From NCBI RefSeq assembly GCF_000317145.1, contig NC_020053.1:332519-396518 (forward strand): 64,000 nucleotides of DNA, in the 5' to 3' direction. Under the pieces are notes generated by a model. The model was not told the origin of the DNA, ran no database searches, and saw only the letters and a program-made list of their open reading frames with translations. A program made the translations under genes and the position numbers. Shown piece after piece: positions 34,461 to 43,665 of the stretch (position 1 is the first letter of the stretch; each line of letters begins with the position of its first letter). Origin of the DNA: Chamaesiphon minutus PCC 6605 (lineage in GTDB: Bacteria > Cyanobacteriota > Cyanobacteriia > Cyanobacteriales > Chamaesiphonaceae).

Positions 34461-36755
34461 TCAATTTGCTAGTCGCAGATCCTCAATTCCGTACAGGATC
34501 GTGCGACCGATTTCCGCGTGATGGACGACAAACGGTTTTGTAACGGATTGAAATACGTGCTGAACGACCCCAATCAGCCCTGTTAAGGTACGAACGACGG
34601 CTCCTTTGGTCAACATCGGTTCTTTGTTCTCGATCGCCCGATCGGGGCTTACGGGAGTGGGAGGAGCCATTAAAGCCTCCACCGCAGCTCGCTCTTCAAC
34701 TCCCAATACTCGCCACAGATCGATTTTCTGGCATCGAGTAAGATCCGCTACCACAGCCTGAATCGGCTCGCGAGTCCGGGCAGCAACTAGTTTGTTTGCT
34801 AGTTCGATCGTCAATTCGATGGCTTCACACTGGGGATGATCCAAAAATTCCCGCAGCAGCTCGTCATCGATCGCCAAGATGTTCGCCCTCAGATCTTGGG
34901 CGATCTCAACTACAGAACGGTGAGCTTTTGTAGCCGAAACGGTTTCGAGCGGCTCGATGTGCGATCCACTATAAGTACTCACAAATTCTAGCTCTGACTC
35001 TGACTCTGATTCTAACTTCGGTTCGTTGGCAGAGATTCTCCTTTGGAGAATTGACTCTAATGGAGATTCTGAGTTTAGGAAATCCGAGCTAGAAGTAGAT
35101 AAATTCTCGTGGTATGAGTGTGAAGAAGTTTGTAAGTCTGGAGAAATTGCGACTTCAGGAACTGGGAAAAAACCTAAATCCAGGAGGGGCGTGAGTTCGG
35201 TTATAAAAGCTTCATATATAGAGGGGGTGCGATCGGATTCTGGCTGGGCTTGGATTTGAGCGATTTGGTTTTCTTCGAGACGTTCGCATTCGATCGACTC
35301 AATTTGTTGATGGCTAATGGGTTCGGGTCGATCTAGAGGGGGTGCGATCGCAAAGCTTGCCGGGGCAGTCGGATTCGGATCTGCACCTGCTAAGTAGTCT
35401 AAATCGATCTCCGATTTGTCACATACTAGGAGGGTTTCATTGACGACTGCTTGGATTTCTGAGATCGGATCTGGCTGGTATCGTGTGGGATGCCAAACAG
35501 CGCGGTGTTTGTTGAGAGTATGCGTACTAACACTGATGCCAAATAACTCTTTAGCCTTGGTTTTAATCGCATCGATGCGCCCAGACACTTGGGCGGGTAG
35601 TTCCAAGATGGCAGCAACAGCAGCTTTAATCCGCTCTAAAGCAGCTTGAGCTACAGTTTGGTTGTGTAGGTTGATTTGCGATTTGTGGGGGTTGAGACGG
35701 GCGACGAGTTGATGGGGGGTAATTCCACATCGAGGCGGAAATCCACAGTATTTGACATAATACTGGTTGTCGATGGTACCGTTCACCCAGTCCCAAATTT
35801 TGCGCTCGATCTCGTGTTGATGGCGACAGTATTCCTGGTAGCCCCTGGTTGCGATAATTTTTTGATGGACCCAGTTAAATAATTCTTGTTTGTCTTCTAA
35901 CCCCTCAAATACGATGCCATAGCAGATGAATAAGGGTAATAACTCGTTGGTTTGATGGTAATCCGTCCAACCGATGTCGAAGGAAAGTTCGAGGTTCTCT
36001 TTCCATTCTTGGGCAACTTCAGAGTATTTACTAGAGTGGTGTTGGTATTTAGCAATTTGTTTCTTGAATAGATTGTAAGCCCATTCAAATTTGCTCTCGA
36101 TCCATTGAATATCGTTGGCAGCAGCCGATCGATCGGCTTCAGCGAGGAACATGCCTAGTTTGCCCTCATCGGTGAGGTTGGCAGCACAAATGAGTTCATC
36201 TCCCCATTGGTCTAATAGACAAGCACCACTGTCGGGTTGAAGGGGAAGCCGATGGGCTTTATAGTAGGAGGGTTTACTTTTATCGCTGCTGTATGCTTTG
36301 GTGTTAGGAAAGATTTCGATCTGTCCGTTTTTAATCGGGAATTTAGCGTTAATTAGCGTAACGCGAATCAACGCAGCGATGCGGAAGGTTGAAACGGGAC
36401 GTGGAAAGAAGTAATAGAGGTGGATGCCGCCACTGTGGGAACTCCGGATCGGCACTGGGCATACTAATTCGATCTGCTCTAAGGTCGATAACAGTCGGGC
36501 GTATGCCTGGGGATCGTTTTGCGGATGGTAGGGACTATCGATATCGATATCCAACATGGCATAGCGGGTTTTATCGCCAAAGCTAACTCCCAGGAGGCTG
36601 AGGTTATCTGAGTAGAGTTTGAGAAATTCACCTTTATTGAGTGGATATTTACGATTTGTGCGCCAGTTCGGTTCGGGAATATTATCGGCGGTGATGAAAT
36701 TAAAGCCGATGTGAAAAAGTTTAGTCAGTTGGAGTAGATGGGGTGGAAAGATCAT
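34461..36755 (-). CDS. AEP-superfamily primase-like protein, probable plasmid replication protein
   Basis: 764 residues. The N-terminal 200 residues carry the archaeo-eukaryotic primase pattern: YAMLDIDIDSPYHP (D69, D71, D73 as metal ligands), then RSSHSGGIHLYYFF with H112 (the sGG-x-H motif), then a strand IEIFPN. Residues 200-370 are helical, including FPPRCGITPHQLVARLNPHK, possibly a winged-helix end. Residues 400-660 form a long low-complexity, acidic/Ser-rich linker, and the last 60 residues form a small beta domain (AVVRTLTGLIGVVQHVF). AEP primases of this kind act as replication initiators on mobile elements. Replication initiation is the likely role, but no helicase domain or iterons were found nearby. 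Confidence 0.7.
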   Translation of the reverse strand: MIFPPHLLQLTKLFHIGFNFITADNIPEPNWRTNRKYPLNKGEFLKLYSDNLSLLGVSFGDKTRYAMLDIDIDSPYHPQNDPQAYARLLSTLEQIELVCPVPIRSSHSGGIHLYYFFPRPVSTFRIAALIRVTLINAKFPIKNGQIEIFPNTKAYSSDKSKPSYYKAHRLPLQPDSGACLLDQWGDELICAANLTDEGKLGMFLAEADRSAAANDIQWIESKFEWAYNLFKKQIAKYQHHSSKYSEVAQEWKENLELSFDIGWTDYHQTNELLPLFICYGIVFEGLEDKQELFNWVHQKIIATRGYQEYCRHQHEIERKIWDWVNGTIDNQYYVKYCGFPPRCGITPHQLVARLNPHKSQINLHNQTVAQAALERIKAAVAAILELPAQVSGRIDAIKTKAKELFGISVSTHTLNKHRAVWHPTRYQPDPISEIQAVVNETLLVCDKSEIDLDYLAGADPNPTAPASFAIAPPLDRPEPISHQQIESIECERLEENQIAQIQAQPESDRTPSIYEAFITELTPLLDLGFFPVPEVAISPDLQTSSHSYHENLSTSSSDFLNSESPLESILQRRISANEPKLESESESELEFVSTYSGSHIEPLETVSATKAHRSVVEIAQDLRANILAIDDELLREFLDHPQCEAIELTIELANKLVAARTREPIQAVVADLTRCQKIDLWRVLGVEERAAVEALMAPPTPVSPDRAIENKEPMLTKGAVVRTLTGLIGVVQHVFQSVTKPFVVHHAEIGRTILYGIEDLRLAN

Positions 36756-37624
36756 GTTTTCTAGTTAAGGTAAATAACTAGGGCTAACAAGATACTATTT
36801 TGCCGAGGCGGTCGAAGTTCTACTTTATCTATGTGGTAAGATGGGGCTGGCTGTATAAGAAAGATCTTCAGATTTCCAGCCGCTGTCGAGCGTCGTCTGA
36901 AAGCGAGCGCACCCCACAACGCAGTTCGTGTCTACAAATATTCCGCGAACCCCTTATCGATTGAGTCTAGATCGGTGAAATTAATCCCACTGAGGTCGGT
37001 GGCAGATCGATCGCACGAATTTTGACTCGATCCCAAATTGTCTGGAGGTAGTTACTCATAACTCGGCACAGTCGGCAACTAGTAATCCAGCACTATCAGA
37101 GATAATCCGATTTGGTGGTTTCCTCAAGCCTCAAAAAAATTAATAATTGGCAAAAGTGGCATACAGCAGATGTTTAACGCTCGGTGGGTTAGTAATTTTT
37201 GGCAAAACCTACTCAAATGTCGAACCGCATGATAAAGTAGAAATGAAACCCGTCGCCAAACAGATTTCATTTCAAGGCAAATTTAGTAGTCTTGGACTCA
37301 GGAAAGCTTAGAATCTCGATTCTGAGCTTTTTTGATCGCCCTATGTGGATGGACGGTAATTGTTGCGTTCGGTATTAGAACTGGATTTTTATTAACAGCC
37401 TCCAGGATTATTTTTTTAGACAGTATATCTACAGTACCCGTAACGATACTAGATAGCTCAATTTTTCAAGATTTATACTAATATACGGGTTGCCTAAGAC
37501 TTTAGCATATTCCGAGTACGAGTTCGACAAAAATTTCACTCTCAACTGCTAATTTGCCGCTACATATAGGTTTGGTGAGTCAGTCTCGCGCTACAATTCT
37601 TCATCTTTCAGTGACGCTCGACTT
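36756..37624. other. 870-bp non-coding stretch upstream of the primase-like gene
   Basis: No convincing coding frame on either strand. The region lies between the start of the primase-like gene and the Tn3-type transposon. It contains the terminator at 37304-37333, so some plus-strand RNA probably ends there. No iterons or AT-rich origin signature were recognised by eye, although an origin or a copy-control RNA would be expected in such a place. Confidence 0.5.
37304..37333 (+). terminator. Rho-independent terminator
   Basis: Stem AAGCTTAGAATC / GATTCTGAGCTT (12 bp, one G-T) with a two-base loop and a run of six T. No annotated plus-strand gene precedes it for 600 bp, so it probably ends an untranslated RNA. 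Confidence 0.8.
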
Positions 37625-37680
37625 GGGATAGCTACAGGATACGTGTAAAAACCTGCAAGATAGACCTCTAATCCTTACCT
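37625..37680 (+). repeat. Left terminal inverted repeat of the Tn3-family element
   Basis: Starts GGGATAGCTACAGG and ends CCTTACCT. The outer 47 bases are identical to the right end, and the inner nine differ at two positions. Confidence 0.95.
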
Positions 37681-37696
37681 AGACTGGCTTTTAAAA

Positions 37697-38155
37697 TCAG
37701 GCTTCAGCCTTATAAGCAGTGCCACAAAAAGGACAAAAGCGATGCTTGAGAGAAGCAATCGTTTCCTGGCAATGACTACAACGATCGCGTAGCGCAGAAC
37801 CACACAGAAAGCAGTATTTAGCCCTCACCTCCATCCAGAGCGGATCTGGCGGCGTTCCAGGAGTCCAGCACGGCGCACAGAACTTGAGCTGAGAAACAGC
37901 CACAATCGGAGTACCGCGACAGACAGCCTCTAAATATTCCACCGGAACTTGTAGCGCACTTGCCAAGCCACTTTTACTGTGATAACTCAGTTTGGTGGTC
38001 AGCCCGCGTTCGATTTTCCCCACGCTTTGCAAGTGAATCCCAGCAATAGCTGCCAATTCCTTCTGGCTCAAACCGAGCATTAATCGCATCCGTTTGACAT
38101 AATCACCCACGGTTTCATTAGCGTTAGGCGATTTACTACTTTGGAGAATATTCAC
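37697..38155 (-). CDS. XRE-type regulator with C-terminal zinc ribbons, transposon-borne
   Basis: 152 residues. The N-terminal helix-turn-helix is clear: RMRLMLGLSQKELAAIAGIH followed by LQSVGKIERG. The C-terminal half has cysteine pairs CAPCW, CFLCG, CSHCQ and CPFCG, which make one or two zinc ribbons. The gene diverges from the recombinase gene inside the transposon, and its stop lies just inside the left inverted repeat. A role as regulator of transposition genes is likely; candidate operators are in the 84-bp divergent gap or at 39202-39220. Confidence 0.75.
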   Translation of the reverse strand: MNILQSSKSPNANETVGDYVKRMRLMLGLSQKELAAIAGIHLQSVGKIERGLTTKLSYHSKSGLASALQVPVEYLEAVCRGTPIVAVSQLKFCAPCWTPGTPPDPLWMEVRAKYCFLCGSALRDRCSHCQETIASLKHRFCPFCGTAYKAEA

Positions 38156-38238
38156 AAAACGGTGTTTTAAAATATGTTAACTCAGAACTATACTATGAAA
38201 AGTATTATTCAACTTTACTAGTTAAACTGACTGATAAA

Positions 38239-39147
38239 TTGTCTATCCCACTAGCTACAGTCGCCACTGAATTTCTAGAGCGTCCAGGACTCGCTCGAAG
38301 CACCGTTCAATCCTATGAACTAAGTCTCATGCCGCTACTGGGAGAATACGGCAGTTATCCGATTGAAATCTTGAGCCGTTCGACACTAGCCAATTACCTA
38401 GACAGTTTATCCCATCTAGCTTACACAACTCATCAACGACATCAAGCAATCATCCAAGCCTTATTCAACTTCGCAGTAGAGCAAGGTTACTTGACAGTTA
38501 ACCCTATTGCCCGACTTCAACGCCGCAAACCCAACCTAGAACGGGGAGAGCATTTGTCAGATCGAGTGATTCGGTACTTATCCCCAGCCCAAATCACCAC
38601 ACTTTATCAAGTAATCGACCATCATAGTCGGACGAAAGCTCTGGTGTACTTGCTACATCGCACTGGTGCTAGGATTGCAGAGGTCTTGGCACTAAACTTA
38701 TCAGATCTCAATCCCACCCAGCGCAAATTTCAAGTGATTGGCAAAGGAAATAAAATCCGGTGGTGTTTCTACAGTGAAGATGCCGCAACGGTTCTAGAAA
38801 AATATCTAAAATACTACCGTCACCCAGAATCAGATGCTCTATTTACCGCCCAAAAACCCGTCACCAAATTAGTTGCCCGACTGAGTTATCGCACAGCACA
38901 TCGAGACTGGACTAACCTGATTGAGAGCGCACCAGAACTGGATGGGATTAGGATGCACGACTTACGACATACCTTTGCCACCGAGCGAGTCGGCTTGATG
39001 GGTATCGAGGAGTTACGTGCCCTGATGGGACATACTAATATTCAAACCACATTACGCTATCAAAAAGTTACTTCCGAACGAGCCGAGATTGTCGCTCAAG
39101 CAGCTTTAGATCGACTGCTACAAACCTCAGAAAACAGTCAAATATAG
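38239..39147 (+). CDS. tnpI: Tyrosine recombinase (TnpI/XerC-like) of the transposon
   Basis: 302 residues from a TTG start. An N-terminal SAM-like core-binding domain (residues 1-100) precedes the catalytic domain. The catalytic residues are R145 (GARIAEVLAL), K172 region, H240-x-x-R243 (MHDLRHTFA), H265 (MGHTNIQTT) and Y274 (LRYQKV). In TnpI-type Tn3 elements such an enzyme resolves cointegrates at an internal site, normally just upstream of the gene (here 38156-38238). The site itself was not resolved by eye. All catalytic residues are present, so the enzyme looks active. Confidence 0.9.
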   Translation: MSIPLATVATEFLERPGLARSTVQSYELSLMPLLGEYGSYPIEILSRSTLANYLDSLSHLAYTTHQRHQAIIQALFNFAVEQGYLTVNPIARLQRRKPNLERGEHLSDRVIRYLSPAQITTLYQVIDHHSRTKALVYLLHRTGARIAEVLALNLSDLNPTQRKFQVIGKGNKIRWCFYSEDAATVLEKYLKYYRHPESDALFTAQKPVTKLVARLSYRTAHRDWTNLIESAPELDGIRMHDLRHTFATERVGLMGIEELRALMGHTNIQTTLRYQKVTSERAEIVAQAALDRLLQTSENSQI

Positions 39148-39201
39148 CTGTCAATAAATCTCCTGAAAATAATGTTTGATTGAGATCGATCGTAAATTGA
39201 C

Positions 39202-39220
39202 AGAGTATGGCTTATACTCT
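39202..39220. promoter_or_regulatory. Dyad in front of the transposase gene
   Basis: AGAGTAT and ATACTCT are separated by GGCTT, 19-37 bp upstream of the transposase start. The position suits an operator for the transposon regulator or a recombinase-related site. Confidence 0.4.
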
Positions 39221-39238
39221 GCCTTGGACAACTGAGTA

Positions 39239-42200
39239 TTGCCAGATCTGGCTGGAATTCCCAACGGCTTTATGACCGCTATCGAACGCACGGCTTATCC
39301 CCGATTCAAATCTCAGGCAACTGTCAAGGAGCTGACCGAACTATATACGCCATCAGCATCTGAGTTAGCATTTGCCCAAACACAGGTCAAGAGTAAACGT
39401 GGGCTGCTGCGCTGGTTGGTGATGCTCAAGTCGTTCCAGCGGTTAGGTTATTTTCCACCCTCAGAGGCCATTCCACCAACGGTTGTCGGACACATTCGGG
39501 CTTGTTTGAATCTCAGTGCCAATGTCTGTGCCATCCCGCCCGAACGTTCGCGCTACTATTATGCTGAGGCAATTCGAGCTTACTTGGGCGTTCATCCTTA
39601 CGACCGTAAGGCTCAAACTGCCATTGCGACAGCTATCGCACAAGCGGCCCAGGTGATGGAGTATCCTGCCGATTTAATCAACGTCGCAGTCGAGGAACTG
39701 GTCAAAGAACGTTATGAGTTACCAGCTTTTAGTACTTTAGATCGTTTGGTCGGTCATATCCGTACTGTAGTGAATAATCGCTTGTTTGGGCGCATTACCA
39801 ATGCGATGACTCCCATTCAGCAGGCATTTGTAGATGATTTGCTAGCTACTTCACCCGCATCAGGATTAACCTTCAGTCTGTTGAGGGCACCACCTAAAAG
39901 TGCTCGTCTGTCTCACGTTCAAGCACTACAAGCTAAATTCGAGCAGATGCTCTCCTGTGGAGATGTACGCCAGTTGCTCGTCACTATTGCACCTGCTAAG
40001 GTCAAATCCTTTGCCGCTCAAGCCAAAGCCTTGGCTCTGACGGACTTGCGGGAGCTGAAACTAGCTAAACGTCGTGCCTTGTTGGTTTGTCTGCTCTACC
40101 GCGTCCAAGTCAAAACTCGCGACCATTTGGTGGAGATGTTTCTCAAGCGAGTGCAGAAAATGCACCAGTCCGCCAAAGACAAGCTGGTAAAGTTACGCGA
40201 GCAGCATTTAGCTCAGACGGAATCGATGCTGGGAGTCTTAGCTGAGATTTTACAGACATCAGCAGGCGAAACCGATACAGCTAGCTTGGGGGAACGAGTC
40301 CAATCTGTGCTGGAAACGCATGGGGGAGCCGTAGCTTTGTTGGAGCAGTGTGAGGAGATTACCGCTTACAACAGTGACAATTACTTACCCCTAGTGTGGC
40401 GGTTCTACAGTCGTTACCGTTCAGTGTTATTTCCATTAGTGCGGGGCTTGGAAATCCAATCCACTAGTCAAGATCTCTCGTTGACGGCAGCTTTAACTGT
40501 CGTTTTGGCGCATGAAGATCGCCGCGCCAAATGGTTGCCAGTGGATGATTTAGATCTGAGCTTTATGAGCGAACGCTGGCGGCGATTGGTAGTAGAGGAA
40601 CATGAAGGTAAAGTGCGGTTGGTGCGGCAGCAATTTGAGGTGTGTATCTTCACCTATTTGGCAGCAGAATTCAAAAGCGGTGATGCTTGCGTGGTGGGGT
40701 CAGAGAACTATGCAGACTTCCGCGAACAGTTACTATCCTGGGATGAATGTCAGCCGCTATTGGCAGATTACTGCCAACAAACCGGAATGGCTCCTACAGC
40801 GGCTCAATTTGTCGAACAGCTTCAGACAAAGCTGACAGAGACAGCCACCACTGTAGACCAAATTTGCCAGGATGGGACGCAGATAACCATTAGTGCAGAA
40901 GGCGAACCAGTACTCAAACGAATTGCTGCTGCGCCACCACCATCTGGAGCAGCAGAATTAGAAGCAGAGATTCTACAACGCTTGCCAGAACGGAGTGTGT
41001 TGGACATCCTCTGTCATGTCGAGCATTGGCTCAACTGGGTGCGTCATTTTGGCCCCGTTTCTGGTTCTGAGCCAAAGATTGAGAATTCGGTCGAACGGTA
41101 TATTTTGGCGGTGTTTGGCTATGGCTGTAATCTGGGACCCAATCAAACCGCACGACATACACGGGGGAAAGTCAGTTCGCGGATGTTGGCTTATGTCAAT
41201 CGCCAACATATCTCCATTCAGCAGCTTGAAGCAGCGATGCGAGATCTGATTAATGCCTATAATCTGCTGGAGCTGCCCAAGTGTTGGGGGACGGGGAAGA
41301 AGGCTGCTGCTGATGGCAGCAAGTTTGAGGTCTATGAGAATAATTTGATGTCAGAGTATCACATTCGCTATGGTGGCTATGGGGGTATTGCTTACCATCA
41401 TGTTTCCGATACCTACATTGCTTTGTTCACCCATTTCATTAATTGTGGAGTTTGGGAGGCGGTTTATATCCTTGACGGCTTGCTCAAGAATACTTCAGAT
41501 ATTCAACCCGATACTTTGCACGCGGATACTCAAGGACAGTCAACTACAGTGTTTGGGTTGTCATATTTGTTGGGGATTAAACTGATGCCTCGAATTCGCA
41601 ATTGGCAGGATTATAAGTTCTTTCGTCCCAGTCAGGATGCGGCTTACGAGTATATTGACCCGTTGTTTAAGGATGTGATTGACTGGCAGTTAATTCGCAC
41701 TCATTGGCAGGATTTAATGCGCGTGGTGTTGTCGATTCAGGCGGGGAAGTTTTTACCTTCAATGCTATTACGGAAATTGGGAAGTTACAGTCGAAAGAAT
41801 CGTCTCTATCAGGCTTTTAGGGAATTAGGTCGAGCCGTTCGGACAATCTTTCTGCTCGAATATATTTCCGACCGTGGTTTGCGACGGGAGATTACTGCCT
41901 GTACTAATATCGTCGAAGGCTACAATCATTTCCTCGACTGGATCTTTTTTGGGAAGGAGGGGATTATTACTGAAAACGATCCCGAACAACAAGAGAAGCG
42001 GGTCAAGTATCTCGATCTGGTTGCTAGTGCGGTGATTCTCCATAATGCGGTGGATCTGTCTGTAGTCATTCAGCAACTGACGGCTGAAGGGGTCAAGATC
42101 GATCGTTCGATGTTAGCAACGCTGAGTCCTTATTTGACGGGTCATCTGAAGCGTTATGGCGATTTTGTTATCGATCTGCAAAGCATTCCTGCGCCATTGG

Positions 42201-42262
42201 AGGGCGCAATTCATCTCCCGATTGTCTCCGCTCTGTCGGAAGCCAACGACTTGGATGGATGA
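39239..42262 (+). CDS. tnpA: Tn3-family transposase TnpA
   Basis: 1007 residues from TTG 39239 (ATG 39272 is an alternative), the usual length for TnpA. The N-terminus has the DUF4158-like DNA-binding start (RFKSQATVKELTELYTPSAS). The C-terminal DDE catalytic domain shows D in KKAAADGSKFEVY, D in TLHADTQGQSTTVFG and E in CTNIVEGYNHFLDW. The stop lies ten bases before the right inverted repeat. TnpA makes the cointegrate in replicative transposition. The frame is intact, so the element may still be active. Confidence 0.95.
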   Translation: MPDLAGIPNGFMTAIERTAYPRFKSQATVKELTELYTPSASELAFAQTQVKSKRGLLRWLVMLKSFQRLGYFPPSEAIPPTVVGHIRACLNLSANVCAIPPERSRYYYAEAIRAYLGVHPYDRKAQTAIATAIAQAAQVMEYPADLINVAVEELVKERYELPAFSTLDRLVGHIRTVVNNRLFGRITNAMTPIQQAFVDDLLATSPASGLTFSLLRAPPKSARLSHVQALQAKFEQMLSCGDVRQLLVTIAPAKVKSFAAQAKALALTDLRELKLAKRRALLVCLLYRVQVKTRDHLVEMFLKRVQKMHQSAKDKLVKLREQHLAQTESMLGVLAEILQTSAGETDTASLGERVQSVLETHGGAVALLEQCEEITAYNSDNYLPLVWRFYSRYRSVLFPLVRGLEIQSTSQDLSLTAALTVVLAHEDRRAKWLPVDDLDLSFMSERWRRLVVEEHEGKVRLVRQQFEVCIFTYLAAEFKSGDACVVGSENYADFREQLLSWDECQPLLADYCQQTGMAPTAAQFVEQLQTKLTETATTVDQICQDGTQITISAEGEPVLKRIAAAPPPSGAAELEAEILQRLPERSVLDILCHVEHWLNWVRHFGPVSGSEPKIENSVERYILAVFGYGCNLGPNQTARHTRGKVSSRMLAYVNRQHISIQQLEAAMRDLINAYNLLELPKCWGTGKKAAADGSKFEVYENNLMSEYHIRYGGYGGIAYHHVSDTYIALFTHFINCGVWEAVYILDGLLKNTSDIQPDTLHADTQGQSTTVFGLSYLLGIKLMPRIRNWQDYKFFRPSQDAAYEYIDPLFKDVIDWQLIRTHWQDLMRVVLSIQAGKFLPSMLLRKLGSYSRKNRLYQAFRELGRAVRTIFLLEYISDRGLRREITACTNIVEGYNHFLDWIFFGKEGIITENDPEQQEKRVKYLDLVASAVILHNAVDLSVVIQQLTAEGVKIDRSMLATLSPYLTGHLKRYGDFVIDLQSIPAPLEGAIHLPIVSALSEANDLDG

Positions 42263-42272
42263 AAGCTAGTTT

Positions 42273-42328
42273 AGGCAAGGCTTAGAGGTCTATCTTGCAG
42301 GTTTTTACACGTATCCTGTAGCTATCCC
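42273..42328 (-). repeat. Right terminal inverted repeat of the Tn3-family element
   Basis: Reverse complement of the left repeat with two inner mismatches. It supplies the last residues and the stop codon of the truncated copper ATPase frame. Confidence 0.95.
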
Positions 42329-43108
42329 TACTATGACAATATCTGCCAGTGCGACTTCCCCGATCGGAATGTCCATTTCGACATTAGCCCGGATCACCCG
42401 CGCTGTTTTAGCCTGTAGCCCCATCAGAGCCTGAATTGCCGTTGAAGTTGCGCCCTTAGCACGATTTTCCAACCACCGCCCCAATAGCGTCAAAGTGACG
42501 ATCGCCGCAGACACTTCATAATAGACTTGGGCTAATAATCCTTGGGTTGTGAAATAAGCAGGATTTATCGTGATCCACAGGGAATAGAAAAAAGCAATAT
42601 TCGTACCGAGCGAAATCAGCGTATTCATATCCGCCGTGCGATGGCGAAATGCCTTCCATGCCGATTGATGAAATTCTTTGCCTACCCAAAACTGAACGGG
42701 TGTTGCCAGAACTAGCTGCACCCACGGGTTTTCTAGTTCGGCTAGAGCACCAGGCAGTCTGACATTGAAATGACCTAATGTGCCCAGCACCAGGAGTACA
42801 GTGAGCGTTGCCCCAATTAGCACTCTGCGCTGAAGATCTCGCTCTTGTCTTCGTTGTCTAATATTTTCCGAATCGTCTTCAGGTGCGAGATCGGATGGGA
42901 TAATTTGAGCCTCATAGCCAATATCAACAACTGCCTGAGTGATAATGTTGATATTAGTCTGCTTGGGATCGTAACGGACGCTGGCGCGATCGCTACTAAA
43001 ATTGACGTTGCCTTCGACTACCCCTGGCACGCTTAGAATTGCTTGCTCGATGCTATTGGCACAGGAGGCACAACTCATCCCCCTAAGTTTGAGATTTAGA
43101 TCTTCCAT
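42305..43108 (-). pseudogene. copA: Copper-transporting P1B ATPase (CopA-like), truncated by the transposon
   Basis: The frame begins at ATG 43108 (43132 also possible) with a heavy-metal-associated domain, LKLRGMSCASCANSIEQAIL (CxxC). Membrane helices follow (RVLIGATLTVLLVLGTLGHF; TLISLGTNIAFFYSLWITI) and the beginning of the actuator domain, ending ALADIVIV. Translation then enters the transposon end (GIATGYV, stop). The TGE loop, the CPC transport motif and the DKTGT phosphorylation domain are all missing, about two thirds of a normal 750-residue enzyme. The lost part is not found beyond the transposon. It could not pump copper; at most the metal-binding domain survives. Confidence 0.9.
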
Positions 43109-43128
43109 GATTCTATTATTTTCAATTT

Positions 43129-43578
43129 TCACCGACTGCTAACGCCATCAGTCGTGCGTCCGCTCATCTCGCCTGATTCAATTCGGTAGATAGAAATTAC
43201 TTCCGCACGTCCCCAAGAATCAATCCAAGTTCGATTAATTGCGGGAGAAAGTGTAGCATCGCGCTGTTTGACGAGTGTCATCACGCGCTCGATTTCCGGC
43301 TGCTTGGTGACATGGATGGCTTTTCCCATCACGATTACACTCCGCCAATGCGAGGAGCCATGTATTTCTTCAACCTGGAGGCAAATATCTGAATCTGCGT
43401 CCATGTCATGAGTCTTCATACCGACTGTGGTGAACAGATATATGTCCGAATCTTCGAGATAATAGTGCATTGGCATCACACAGGGCTTGCCTTCGTGGAT
43501 AAAGCCAAGATGACCGTAGCCTACTTTGTGGAGCAATTCATGGATCTCATCCTGTCCCATTTCATCGATATCTAACAT
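43129..43578 (-). CDS. Pyridoxamine-5-phosphate-oxidase-like flavoprotein
   Basis: 149 residues. The split-barrel FMN-binding pattern is visible: HELLHKVGYGHLGFIHEGKP, then PMHYYLEDSDIYLFTT and a later SVIVMGKAIHV. This is the NimA/PNPOx-like small-protein family, whose members bind FMN or haem and reduce or sequester small substrates. It overlaps the longer copA frame by four bases and is probably the first gene of that unit. The link to copper stress comes from context only. Confidence 0.8.
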   Translation of the reverse strand: MLDIDEMGQDEIHELLHKVGYGHLGFIHEGKPCVMPMHYYLEDSDIYLFTTVGMKTHDMDADSDICLQVEEIHGSSHWRSVIVMGKAIHVTKQPEIERVMTLVKQRDATLSPAINRTWIDSWGRAEVISIYRIESGEMSGRTTDGVSSR

Positions 43579-43665
43579 AAATTATTCTCCTGAAAATCTA
43601 ATTTTTGGTATAGTCTCTAGGTCGAGAAAATTGTTAACAAGGATCGGGTATATTGCTACGAAGTG

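Larger units (their letters stand above)
37625..42328. mobile_element. Tn3-family transposon, 4704 bp, TnpI-type (tyrosine recombinase)
   Basis: The element is bounded by 56-bp terminal inverted repeats (37625-37680 and 42273-42328) with only two mismatches; the outer end begins GGGATAGCTACAGG. Inside are a minus-strand regulator, a plus-strand tyrosine recombinase and a plus-strand Tn3 transposase. The flanking pentamers are GACTT (left) and TACTA (right), so there is no target-site duplication. The right end interrupts a copA gene whose remainder is not found at the left end. Together these point to a deletion or rearrangement after insertion. Use of a tyrosine recombinase instead of a serine resolvase is the Tn4430-like arrangement. 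Confidence 0.93.

Noticed and set aside
36400-37700. Iterons or DnaA boxes upstream of the primase-like gene
   Set aside because: No directly repeated 15-22-bp words could be found by eye; an origin there stays unproven.
37625-42328. Cargo resistance genes in the transposon
   Set aside because: Only a regulator, recombinase and transposase fit between the ends; the metal genes lie outside.
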